Positions 1-6,751 of a stretch of DNA of 14,499 bases are shown piece by piece. The notes below the pieces were generated by a model that searched no databases, was not told where the DNA came from, and saw only the letters and a list, made by a program, of their open reading frames with translations. Location: the NCBI GenBank assembly GCA_016714085.1, contig JADJNW010000032.1:1-14499 (forward strand), written 5' to 3'. Numbering within the stretch: the first letter of the stretch is position 1; every line of letters starts with the position of its first letter. This stretch comes from Saprospiraceae bacterium. GTDB taxonomy: Bacteria > Bacteroidota > Bacteroidia > Chitinophagales > Saprospiraceae. A program made the position numbers and the translations under genes.

Positions 1-2
1 CG

Positions 3-29
3 TATGTGCAGGCGCAGTTGGGGGAGTAG
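3..29 (+). CDS. Possible 3' end of an upstream gene (partial)
   Basis: This frame gives eight residues (YVQAQLGE) and then a TAG stop, followed 15 nt later by a strong inverted repeat that could end transcription. The fragment is too short to identify, and another frame stays open longer. The call rests only on its plausible residues and its position before the hairpin. Confidence 0.2.
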   Translation, partial: YVQAQLGE

Positions 30-44
30 TTAGACCAAAGCCTA

Positions 45-77
45 AAGCGTCCTACGGCTCTGAGCCGTAGGACGCTT
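45..77. repeat. Perfect inverted repeat, possible terminator or REP-like palindrome
   Basis: Arms 45-60 and 62-77 are exact reverse complements (16 nt) around one central base; a realistic hairpin has a 15-bp stem and a 3-nt loop. It is not followed by a T run on either strand, so it is not a classical Rho-independent terminator. It could still act as an RNA-end structure for a gene entering from the left, or be a copy of a dispersed palindromic repeat. A run of nine G (90-98) follows closely. Confidence 0.6.
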
Positions 78-109
78 CGGCATTCGGGCGGGGGGGGGCG
101 TCTAAACTG

Positions 110-172
110 TGATGTATTTGATTCTTATGATTCTTGTGATGGGCTATCAAAAACATCATCCTTATCATGGTT
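110..172. repeat. 9-nt repeat block (TGATTCNTT family) in dyad arrangement
   Basis: From 110 to 145 the sequence runs in four exact 9-nt steps, each starting TGAT (the middle ones TGATTCTTA and TGATTCTTG). From 146 to 172 it continues in 9-nt steps starting ATCA, the same motif inverted. As a result 111-122 and 146-157 are complementary at 11 of 12 positions and could pair around a 23-nt loop. The block abuts the 21-bp array, and a block of the same 9-nt family lies at 14231-14266. No protein-coding explanation is apparent. Confidence 0.65.
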
Positions 173-177
173 CAGAC

Positions 178-493
178 AAAATGCGGGTCGCTTTTCTGCA
201 AAATTTTACCCTCCCGAGCTAAACGTTTAGGTTTCCGACCTAAAATTTTACCCTCGCCGTTTAAAATTTTAGCTTCCTTACCCAAAATTTTAGCTTGTCC
301 ACCTAAAATTTTATGTACTTTGGTCAAAATTTTAGGCTCACGACCTAAAATTGCTAAATTTGCTACTTAAAATTTTAGCCCCAGCGGGTAAAATTTTCCT
401 AAAGTTTTAGGTTCACGACCTAAAACTTTAAGCTCCTGACCTAAAACTTTGGCTTCCTACCCTAATATTTTGAATAGATTGATTATACTTTTA
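178..493. repeat. 21-bp-period array of AAAATTTT palindromes
   Basis: Well-formed cores (AAAATTTT or one- to two-base variants) start at 200, 221, 242, 263, 284, 305, 326, 347, 369, 390, 401, 422, 443 and 464. A degenerate core precedes them at 178 and another follows at 485. Steps are 21 bp except 347-369 (22) and 390-401 (11). Between cores lies a GC-richer 13-nt spacer resembling AGGCTCCCGACCT; in the best copies AGGT and ACCT flank the core, extending the palindrome. Two helical turns are about 21 bp, so the A/T tracts lie on one face of the helix, a geometry known to curve DNA. The array also resembles iterons (direct repeats of about 20 bp at plasmid origins), but no rep gene is present. 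A 67-residue reading frame at 167-370 with a heptad pattern is most likely a by-product of the 21-nt period. Confidence 0.85.
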
Positions 494-546
494 GCAAAAG
501 CTTTAGGAGACTTTTAAAGCTTCTTAAGGCTGGGAATCAGCTACCA

Positions 547-585
547 ATAAAAAACCTCGCTACCCCGAGGAATGGGGTAGGAGGT
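547..585 (-). terminator. Rho-independent terminator of the 629-1102 gene
   Basis: Read on the minus strand, ACCTCCTACCCC (574-585) pairs with the complementary arm at 554-566 with one bulged base, and is followed by six T (549-554). It begins 44 nt beyond the stop codon of the minus-strand gene at 629-1102. Stem, short loop and T tract are all visible, so the call is solid. Confidence 0.8.
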
Positions 586-628
586 CTAAGTAACAAATTT
601 ACAACAATTAAATTCATTCTTTAGTGCT

Positions 629-1102
629 TTAAGCACCGTTGCCACCGCCTGTATTCGGGAAGAATTGCTTCAGCTCGTTGTATTTGGTGGTGTAGCCGCC
701 GCCGGCTTCGGTCTCTGCCTTGTAGCGGGTATAGCGGTGGTCGAGCAGCGCGTTCTGGTAATTGTCGTGATCGTGCAAAATTTTGGTATCGCTCATCATT
801 TCACCGATCGTAGCGTGTCGCATGAGGCGTGTATCGAGGAAAAAGCGATCCTGATAGTCCGCTTCATACTCTGGCCAATCCACATCTGGGCTACTGAGTC
901 CGGGCTGGGTGATGCGATAGTCGCGCACTTTGTTCACCAGTAGTTTGTTTTGCTCATTGATAGAACCATACTGCCCGCGCTCGTCGGGCGTGAGGTTGCG
1001 GCACTTGGGCGCCAGGAGGTTTTCGATCTGTGTGTAAAGGTTGTCAAGTTGCGCCATTTCGGCAGGTGTAAAATGGAGTCGAACAAAATCATTTAACGGC
1101 AT
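629..1102 (-). CDS. Conserved hypothetical protein, 157 aa
   Basis: No function is recognised. The product is soluble, with no signal peptide or membrane segment. It is mostly charged and helical in the first 65 residues (an FTPAEMAQLDNL stretch, then LTPDERGQYGSINEQNKLL), followed by a conserved-looking central block rich in Asp and aromatic residues (SSPDVDWPEYEADYQDR) and a C-terminal LKQFFP with a Gly-rich tail. From memory, similar proteins of about this size occur in Bacteroidota as proteins of unknown function; no search was run. ATG at 1102 is the only reasonable start. The gene is monocistronic with its own terminator at 547-585 and lies 142 nt from the next minus-strand gene. Confidence 0.75.
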   Translation of the reverse strand: MPLNDFVRLHFTPAEMAQLDNLYTQIENLLAPKCRNLTPDERGQYGSINEQNKLLVNKVRDYRITQPGLSSPDVDWPEYEADYQDRFFLDTRLMRHATIGEMMSDTKILHDHDNYQNALLDHRYTRYKAETEAGGGYTTKYNELKQFFPNTGGGNGA

Positions 1103-1244
1103 AATAATATTAATTTTAAAGTTTACAAATTACAATTCAGCAATTCGTAATCATGCCATTATCAGCCTTGTGTGTAGAAAATGTTTGGGTAAGAATTCGG
1201 TTACAATGTTAAGATTTTTTTTTAAAATAGTCAATAGTTGATCG

Positions 1245-1820
1245 TCAATTCCAAATTTTTAGTAAGCCATCATTTTTGCCAAGGAAAGGATCGTAGTCGG
1301 GTAGGGGCACGGCTGCAATGTTTTGATCCACGCGTGGGCGTTCGCCGGGTTCGCAGCGCATAATATCTACGGGCATTCCATTCGGATAAGCACCTACCAC
1401 ACCTAGGTTATGATCGCCTAAGTTTTTATGACCTACGCCCGCAGGGATTACGATGACCGTGCCTGCTTGCACCTCTACCTGCTTTCCTTGATCGCCGCCC
1501 AGCAAAACCAATACTTCCCCGCTATAAATGCCCAGCGCCTCATGCGCGATGCTATGGTAATGCTGAAAGGTGAAAATGCCATTGCGCCAGGAGTTGTACC
1601 AGTTGTTTTCCCGAAAGGTATTTTCGAGCCATTCCGCGCCTTTTACATCCCTTTGTTCAAAAGCATTGCGATATAATAAAAGTGGCAAACGATTATTCGG
1701 AACGACGCCATCATCCTGGAAATAGAATACTTCCGGCGCGGGCGCTTGCGCTAATATACGCGTGGCCTTCAAACCAAAAAAGCCTGCGAGGAGGGTATGG
1801 AGGAATTCGCTGCGTTTCAT
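1245..1820 (-). CDS. Cupin-domain protein, YjlB-like, probably exported
   Basis: The 191-aa product resembles the YjlB cupin family. The first cupin motif is HYHSIAHEALGIYSGEV (about residues 87-103), with His, His and Glu in place to bind a metal. The second is PAGVGHKNLG (about residues 126-135), giving the last His. Together they predict a small beta-barrel metal-binding protein whose substrate is unknown. The first 26 residues (K-R, then hydrophobic LLAGFFGL, then AQA) look like a signal peptide with a faint Tat-like start but no twin arginine; classic YjlB proteins are cytoplasmic, so export would be a difference. ATG at 1820 is divergent from the GH43 gene across a 104-bp shared upstream region in which no convincing promoter was found. 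Confidence 0.8.
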   Translation of the reverse strand: MKRSEFLHTLLAGFFGLKATRILAQAPAPEVFYFQDDGVVPNNRLPLLLYRNAFEQRDVKGAEWLENTFRENNWYNSWRNGIFTFQHYHSIAHEALGIYSGEVLVLLGGDQGKQVEVQAGTVIVIPAGVGHKNLGDHNLGVVGAYPNGMPVDIMRCEPGERPRVDQNIAAVPLPDYDPFLGKNDGLLKIWN

Positions 1821-1924
1821 GCTAGAAAAGAATTTGATTAGGTGAAAATAAGAACAATAGGAATCAAAGTCTTGTCTAATGTTGCTATTTTGGAGCTTCG
1901 CAGAACATTATGTAACATTGCAAT

Positions 1925-2893
1925 ATGAGAAAAATAGTATTGTTTTTGATATTGGTGGCTTGTAATATAATAGCTCAAGCGCAGCAGAAAGCAGGCAACC
2001 CGGTCTTCCCGGGTTGGTACGCTGATCCCGAGGGTACGGTTTTTAATAAAACCTTCTGGATTTACCCGACTTATTCCGCGCCTTATGATCAACAAGTTTT
2101 CCTGGATGCTTTTTCTTCACCTGATTTAATTAATTGGACAAAACATGAGCGGATTTTGGATACGGCTGCGGTGAAATGGGCAAAACGCGCGATGTGGGCG
2201 CCTGCGATTGTAGAGAAAAGCGGCAAATATTATTTATTCTTCGGGGCGAATGATATTCAAAGTAATGAAGAGCTTGGCGGTATCGGCGTGGCTGTATCGG
2301 ACAAGCCTGGCGGGCCGTTCAAAGATTATTTGGGCAAACCTTTAGTGGATAAATTTTACAATGGCGCGCAGCCGATTGATCAGTTTGTATTTAAAGATAA
2401 AGATGGGCAGTATTATTTGATATACGGCGGTTGGCGGCATTGTAATATTGCAAAACTAAATAATGATTTTACGGGCTTTATTACATTTGAGGATGGTACG
2501 ATTTTTAAAGAAATCACGCCGGAAGGCTACGTGGAAGGGCCGTTTATGTTTATTCGAGATGGGAAATATTATTTCATGTGGTCGGAAGGCGGCTGGACGG
2601 GGCCGGATTATAGCGTGGCGTATGCTGTCGCGGATTCGCCGTTTGGGCCGTTTCAGCGGGTTGGTAAAATTTTGCAACAAGACCCTAAAATTGCCACAGG
2701 CGCAGGGCATCATTCTGTGATTCAAATTCCAGATAAAGATCGTTATTATATCGTATATCATAGAAGACCATTAACGGAAACGGATCGAAACGCCCGTGTT
2801 ACCTGCATCGAGCGTATGTATTTTGATAAAAAGGGATTTATAAAACCTGTAAAGATTACGAATGAAGGTGTAAAGAAGTATTTGATGAGGTAA
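1925..2893 (+). CDS. Secreted glycoside hydrolase family 43
   Basis: This 322-aa protein has a signal peptide (about residues 1-19: MRKIV, hydrophobic core, AQAQ) and then a complete GH43 five-bladed propeller. The three expected acidic residues are visible: the base Asp34 in GWYADPEG, the pKa-modulating Asp152 in QPIDQFVF, and the acid Glu204 in YVEGPFMF. His262/His263 in GAGHHSVI match the metal-binding His of the propeller centre. GH43 enzymes hydrolyse alpha-L-arabinofuranosyl or beta-xylosyl links by inversion; which substrate this one uses cannot be read from the sequence. No carbohydrate-binding domain is fused, and no SusC/SusD pair is adjacent, so it is not in an evident polysaccharide utilisation locus. 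ATG at 1925 is the first start after the divergent spacer. Confidence 0.9.
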   Translation: MRKIVLFLILVACNIIAQAQQKAGNPVFPGWYADPEGTVFNKTFWIYPTYSAPYDQQVFLDAFSSPDLINWTKHERILDTAAVKWAKRAMWAPAIVEKSGKYYLFFGANDIQSNEELGGIGVAVSDKPGGPFKDYLGKPLVDKFYNGAQPIDQFVFKDKDGQYYLIYGGWRHCNIAKLNNDFTGFITFEDGTIFKEITPEGYVEGPFMFIRDGKYYFMWSEGGWTGPDYSVAYAVADSPFGPFQRVGKILQQDPKIATGAGHHSVIQIPDKDRYYIVYHRRPLTETDRNARVTCIERMYFDKKGFIKPVKITNEGVKKYLMR

Positions 2894-3073
2894 GTGAATG
2901 TGAGGTTACTTATCTCTATAGTCTCAACTATTAACTAATTTTATTGCAGAAGTATTAAAACGCCATAAAAGTCATATTGAGCAAATGACCAATTCATCAG
3001 ATTATGGTATTCTAAAAATTTTTTGACATTATTGCTTTTAACCCTTCCATAACACTTCCCCGTCAATAAATCC
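2894..3073. other. Intergenic stretch with a short open remnant
   Basis: This is the left part of the 310-bp gap before the BatA-domain gene. One plus-strand frame is open for 34 codons (2922-3026), and its residues look protein-like (IAEVLKRHKSHIEQMTNSS, then YGILKIF and a stop). It has only an internal ATG and was not recognised, so it may be a decayed gene end or chance. No hairpin terminator for the GH43 gene was found. Confidence 0.3.
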
Positions 3074-3103
3074 TTGCCAGTTACAAAGGAATCTGTATTT
3101 TCG
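3074..3103 (+). promoter_or_regulatory. Sigma-A-type promoter for the BatA-domain gene
   Basis: A TTG -33 element at 3074-3076 is followed after 19 nt by TATTTTCG at 3096-3103, one mismatch from the Bacteroidota -7 consensus TAnnTTTG. Transcription would start near 3110, leaving a leader of about 95 nt that contains the 8-nt and 7-nt tandem arrays. It would serve the BatA gene and probably the genes behind it. Confidence 0.55.
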
Positions 3104-3120
3104 CGTTTTAGCTATTTATC

Positions 3121-3168
3121 TGGTAAGCTAGTGAGTTAGTTATCTAGTGAGCTGGTGAGGAGCGAGCG
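3121..3168. repeat. 8-nt tandem micro-array (TAGTGAGY), six units
   Basis: Six consecutive 8-nt units can be laid out without gaps from 3121 to 3168. The best are TAGTGAGT (3129-3136), TAGTGAGC (3145-3152) and TGGTGAGG (3153-3160); outer units are more degenerate. It lies in the predicted leader of the BatA-domain gene. Confidence 0.55.
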
Positions 3169-3176
3169 GTAAATGG

Positions 3177-3197
3177 TCAATTATCAATCATCAATAA
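3177..3197. repeat. 7-nt tandem micro-array (TCAATNA), three units
   Basis: Three 7-nt units (TCAATTA, then TCAATCA, then TCAATAA) run directly into the region just before the start codon at 3204. There is no ribosome-binding purine motif, which is usual for Bacteroidota. Confidence 0.5.
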
Positions 3198-3203
3198 AGA
3201 TTC

Positions 3204-5234
3204 ATGCAATTCTTATATCCGGCATTTTTGTTTGCAATAGCGGCTTTGGCGATTCCGATTATCCTGCATTTGTTTTATTTCCGCAGGTTTAAAAAGGTGT
3301 ATTTTACGAATGTTCGTTTCCTGCGTGAAGTGAAAGAGGAGACGAGTGCGCGTTCTAAACTCCGAAATATCCTGGTACTCATCGCACGGCTATTGGCTTT
3401 GTTGTTTTTAGTGTTGGCGTTTGCGCAGCCCTTTATCCCGCAAGATGCTGAGGTGAAACAAGGACAAAAATCGGTGAGCGTATTTGTAGATAACTCATTC
3501 AGTATGACCGCCTTGAGTCAGGAGGCGCCGCTGCTCGAACGCGCCAAACAACGCGCCCGCGAGATCGTGCAAGCCTACGGTGTCGAGGATGAATTCCAGA
3601 TTTTGACGAGTGATTTTGAAGGGCGGCATCAGCGTTTGGTGAGCCGCGATGATGCAATGAATTTGATCGATGAAATCCAGGTTTCTCCGGCAACGAGAGA
3701 ACTTTCTAAAGTGCTTACGCGACAGCAGCAAGCTCTGAATACGGGCAAAGGCGAGACGCAATCAGCTTATGTGATTTCCGATTTTCAGAAGAACGTTGTG
3801 GACATGGACAACTTTCAAGATACGACGTTGGAAGTGAATTTGGTGCCATTGCAAGCGGTGCAAGAACGCAACGTAAGTATTGATTCTGCTTGGTTTGAAG
3901 CGCCTTTGCAAATGTTGAATCAGACGAACAATCTATTGGTGTCGGTGCGCAATTACAGCCGCGAAGATGCGGATAACGTGCGCCTGAGCATTCGCTACGA
4001 GGGTCAAAACAAACCCGTAGGTACGATGAGCGTGCCTGCGCAAAGTGCCGTGACCGATACCGTGCCGATTACGACTTTGCGGACGGGCTGGCATAGCGCC
4101 GAACTTGCGATTACCGATTATCCGATCCAGTTTGACGATAAATTCTTTGTCACATTTGATGTGCCGGAGGTGATTAATGCGCTGATTATCAGTGAACAAA
4201 CGCCGAGTCGTTATCTGGATGCCGCTTTCGCCGGGATTCAAAATTTCAAAGCAACCAATCAATTTGCCAGGAATATCGAGTATTCGCAATTCCCAAGTTA
4301 TCAATTGATTGTGCTGAATGATTTATTGTCGGTTTCTTCAGGGTTGGCTTCTGAACTCAAGGAATATGTGACAAATGGTGGCAATGTACTTGTATTTCCT
4401 GCGCGGCAAGCGGATTTGAATTCTTACCGAAGTTTTCTGAGCAGTTTCCCTGCCAATGATTTTCAGGCTTTTACCGATGGCGAAAAGAATGTCGGTTCGG
4501 TAAATACCGAAGAATTTGTTTTCCGGGATGTCTTTGAAAATCGCAGCGCGAATCTGCGTTTGCCCACGACCAAAGGAAGTTTCCGAGGCAATCAGACAAA
4601 TGCGCGGGGCGAGGAACAATTGCTCACCTACCGCGACGGTAGCGCTTTCTTGTCGAAATACGGCATTGGGCAAGGCAATTTGTATGTCTGCGTCGCACCT
4701 TTGGATGAGCAATACAATAATTTGGCGCAAAGCGGCGAGATTTTTATTCCGATGGTATATAAAATGGCGGTTTCCTCCAACCGGGCAAAGAAAATTGCTT
4801 ATACTATTGGGCGCGACGAAGTGATTGAGGCAGCGCATTTTACAAATAGCACAGATATTGTATATAAACTTCGAGGCGAGTCCGGCGAGTTTATTCCTGA
4901 GCAGCGCATCATCGGTGCAAAGGCTTTTTTGGGTATCAGCAATCAAGTAATACAGGCAGGTTTTTATGATTTGTTTTTGAATGCGGATTCAACACTGGCG
5001 ACGTATGCGTTCAATTATGATCGAAAAGAGTCGGCTTTGGATTACATCCCTGCATCAGAATTGAAAAACCTGACCAGACCGAATACCAATGTATTGGATG
5101 TACTGGAAGAAGCGGTGCTTACCGCCCGTATCGAAGAGCGGAGTCAAGGTATTGTACTGTGGCGCTGGTGCTTGATTTTGGCTTTATTGTTCTTAGCGGC
5201 AGAAGTATTGTTGCTCAGATTTTGGAAGGTTTAA
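3204..5234 (+). CDS. BatA-domain membrane protein with VWA-like domain
   Basis: The 676-aa protein begins with the double-transmembrane anchor typical of Bacteroidota BatA-type proteins (segments about 2-24 and 55-77, joined by a basic loop with YFRRFKK). A von Willebrand A-like domain follows from about residue 89; its metal-site motif DNSFSM (Asp96, Ser98, Ser100) is intact. A later region (about 320-400, with LIISEQTPSRYLDAA and TNGGNVLVFP) resembles the amidotransferase-like fold seen in this family. A third membrane helix (about 650-672) ends the protein, so most of the chain should be periplasmic. The molecular role is unknown; the VWA domain suggests metal-dependent protein binding. 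A promoter lies at 3074-3103. The next gene starts 14 nt after the stop. Confidence 0.88.
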   Translation: MQFLYPAFLFAIAALAIPIILHLFYFRRFKKVYFTNVRFLREVKEETSARSKLRNILVLIARLLALLFLVLAFAQPFIPQDAEVKQGQKSVSVFVDNSFSMTALSQEAPLLERAKQRAREIVQAYGVEDEFQILTSDFEGRHQRLVSRDDAMNLIDEIQVSPATRELSKVLTRQQQALNTGKGETQSAYVISDFQKNVVDMDNFQDTTLEVNLVPLQAVQERNVSIDSAWFEAPLQMLNQTNNLLVSVRNYSREDADNVRLSIRYEGQNKPVGTMSVPAQSAVTDTVPITTLRTGWHSAELAITDYPIQFDDKFFVTFDVPEVINALIISEQTPSRYLDAAFAGIQNFKATNQFARNIEYSQFPSYQLIVLNDLLSVSSGLASELKEYVTNGGNVLVFPARQADLNSYRSFLSSFPANDFQAFTDGEKNVGSVNTEEFVFRDVFENRSANLRLPTTKGSFRGNQTNARGEEQLLTYRDGSAFLSKYGIGQGNLYVCVAPLDEQYNNLAQSGEIFIPMVYKMAVSSNRAKKIAYTIGRDEVIEAAHFTNSTDIVYKLRGESGEFIPEQRIIGAKAFLGISNQVIQAGFYDLFLNADSTLATYAFNYDRKESALDYIPASELKNLTRPNTNVLDVLEEAVLTARIEERSQGIVLWRWCLILALLFLAAEVLLLRFWKV

Positions 5235-5248
5235 TATCAAATTTACAC

Positions 5249-5689
5249 ATGATAACTTTTGATGAAAGAGGATATTTGAAACCTTATGAAGTGGTGCTTT
5301 TGGATTGGGATACTTTTGTTGAATGCTTCATTTTTAATGACAATCGAGCGAAACTTTTTGATGCCTTTTTGTTGTTTATCAAGCAATTGGAAGGATTAGA
5401 ACCAGATTCTTTTTTTCTATGGATAAATGGCAGTTTTATTTCCAAAAAAGAAAAGCCTGAGGATTTGGATATTGTTGTATTTTTAAAATATCAGTTTTAT
5501 GAAGCTCTGGAAAAAGATTTGAGGGCTTTAAAACATATTTCAACACATTTGGATTGCTATTTCGTGAAAGTTTATCCCCAAGATCACCCCAGTCGTTTTT
5601 TGACCGAATTCGATCAAATAGAGTGGCTACATCTTTTTAGTACGGATAGAAAAAAGAACCCCAAAGGATTTGTTCAACTTAACTTTTAG
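5249..5689 (+). CDS. Nucleotidyltransferase-fold protein, DUF6932-like
   Basis: The product is 146 aa from ATG 5249. A longer frame opens at 5159 but would overlap the BatA gene by 76 nt and adds residues that look like out-of-frame translation, so 5249 is preferred. The key region is WINGSFISKKEKPEDLDIVVFL: the GS (61-62) and DxD (Asp72, Asp74) pattern of the nucleotidyltransferase superfamily, as in the DUF6932 family recalled from memory. No third acidic residue was assigned, so catalysis is uncertain. A small helical protein starts 2 nt after the stop, suggesting translational coupling and a joint function, perhaps toxin-antitoxin-like. The pair is visibly more A/T-rich than the BatA gene before it. 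Confidence 0.7.
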   Translation: MITFDERGYLKPYEVVLLDWDTFVECFIFNDNRAKLFDAFLLFIKQLEGLEPDSFFLWINGSFISKKEKPEDLDIVVFLKYQFYEALEKDLRALKHISTHLDCYFVKVYPQDHPSRFLTEFDQIEWLHLFSTDRKKNPKGFVQLNF

Positions 5690-5691
5690 TT

Positions 5692-5898
5692 ATGGAAATC
5701 AGAGATGAACGAATGATAGAAATTTTTCACACATTGGAAAAAATTGAACGCATCAATAACGCTATTCATTTCCATCAGGAACAACAAAAGCCAGACAAAT
5801 TGGCAATTGACCAGTACCAGTCCCTAAAATCCGGATTAACGCAACAGTTAGTAGAGCTATTGGCAAAATTGGAATTAAATCTGGAAATTGCTGCTTAA
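5692..5898 (+). CDS. Small helical partner of the nucleotidyltransferase
   Basis: The 68-aa product is almost entirely predicted helix with coiled-coil-like spacing of Leu and Ile (MIEIFHTLEKIERINNAIHF at the start, LVELLAKLELNLEI at the end) and many charged residues. There is no DNA-binding motif, signal or membrane segment. It starts 2 nt after the nucleotidyltransferase stop and was probably acquired with it. It may be the partner or antitoxin of that protein; this rests on gene order only. Confidence 0.65.
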   Translation: MEIRDERMIEIFHTLEKIERINNAIHFHQEQQKPDKLAIDQYQSLKSGLTQQLVELLAKLELNLEIAA

Positions 5899-5953
5899 TT
5901 TAACTTAGGTTCAATCATTTCTTTATTTTCACCCCGAATCAATCGCTGAACTT

Positions 5954-6679
5954 TTGAATCTGCAAACTTCCACGCTTTCTCTTACGGTTATTATTCCTTG
6001 CTACAACCCGCGTCCTAACTGGGCGCAGCGGGTGTCTGATAATTTTAAAGCGTACTATCAAGCTTCTGCTTTGAAAAATATCCAACTCACTTTGGTTAAT
6101 GATGGCTCAACGGAAAACGTTTCAGAGCTTGATTTTCAATATTTGCGGCAAGCAATACCTCAATTAACGCTCATCAGCTACCCCGTCAACGGCGGTAAGG
6201 GCCACGCGCTGCGGGAGGGTGTACGCAATAGCCAAAGCGATTTCTACATTTTTACAGATGTGGATTTTCCTTATACCTTGGAAAGTATGCTGGCGGTGGA
6301 ACAAGCTTTGCTCCAAAGAAGTGGAATAGCAGTCGGGCATCGGAATACGACGTATTATGAAAAAGTACCGTTATTTAGGAAAGTATTATCCCAGAGTTTT
6401 CGGTGGTTTATCAAGCATTTATTGAGTGTTCCGGTCGAGGATTCGCAGTGTGGTTTGAAGGGTTTTGATGAAAAAGGCAAGGAAATTTTCCTGAAAACGA
6501 ACATTGAACGCTTCTTGTTTGACCTGGAATTTTTGGTGTTAGCCAATAAAAAAGTACCCGTTTATCCTGTGTCGGTGGAACTCAAAGATGGCGTCACCTT
6601 TACCACAATGGGTTTGAACATTCTTTGGCGCGAATCGCGCAATTTTTTAAGAATATTGAGTAGAAGGCTTACGGGATAA
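5954..6679 (+). CDS. Family 2 glycosyltransferase, polyprenyl-phosphate type
   Basis: The 241-aa GT-A fold enzyme shows the expected order of motifs: VIIPCYNPR (12-20), LVNDGST (47-53), GGKGHALREG (80-89), the metal- and sugar-nucleotide-binding DVD (Asp102, Asp104), and the acceptor-side VEDSQCGLKGF (161-171) and RFLFDLEFL. This set matches dolichyl/undecaprenyl-phosphate sugar transferases such as DPM1-like proteins, which move mannose or glucose to a lipid carrier at the inner membrane. No C-terminal membrane helices are present. No in-frame ATG exists between the upstream stop at 5906-5908 and the first motif, so TTG at 5954 is taken as start; the true start could be a few codons away. 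It lies 55 nt after the small helical gene and probably shares the transcript. Confidence 0.85.
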   Translation: MNLQTSTLSLTVIIPCYNPRPNWAQRVSDNFKAYYQASALKNIQLTLVNDGSTENVSELDFQYLRQAIPQLTLISYPVNGGKGHALREGVRNSQSDFYIFTDVDFPYTLESMLAVEQALLQRSGIAVGHRNTTYYEKVPLFRKVLSQSFRWFIKHLLSVPVEDSQCGLKGFDEKGKEIFLKTNIERFLFDLEFLVLANKKVPVYPVSVELKDGVTFTTMGLNILWRESRNFLRILSRRLTG

Positions 6680-6720
6680 GCGTTTTCTTGGACTTAATTA
6701 GGATATTATCAAAATCAATA

Positions 6721-6751
6721 TTGGCAGGTTCTATAAAATTACTTACCTTTG
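6721..6751 (+). promoter_or_regulatory. Promoter of higBA
   Basis: TACCTTTG at 6744-6751 matches the Bacteroidota -7 consensus TAnnTTTG exactly. A TTG (6721-6723, preceded by A) sits 20 nt upstream as the -33 element. The start point would fall near 6758, inside the palindrome described next and about 18 nt before the toxin start. Confidence 0.65.

Noticed and set aside
167..370. 67-residue reading frame with a heptad pattern (PKILASL-like)
   Set aside because: A 21-nt DNA repeat automatically yields a 7-residue peptide repeat. The frame ends where the array has a 22-bp step, and there is no promoter or other sign of coding.
178..493. CRISPR array
   Set aside because: The repeat period is 21 bp in total, the spacers are themselves similar to each other, and no cas gene is present.
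1821..1924. Promoters for the divergent cupin and GH43 genes
   Set aside because: TATTTTGG at 1886-1893 is one mismatch from the -7 consensus but lacks a -33 partner at the right spacing; nothing better was found on either strand.
5159..5248. 30-codon upstream extension of the DUF6932-like gene
   Set aside because: It overlaps the BatA C-terminal membrane helix coding sequence, and its residues look like an out-of-frame reading; ATG 5249 fits the family.
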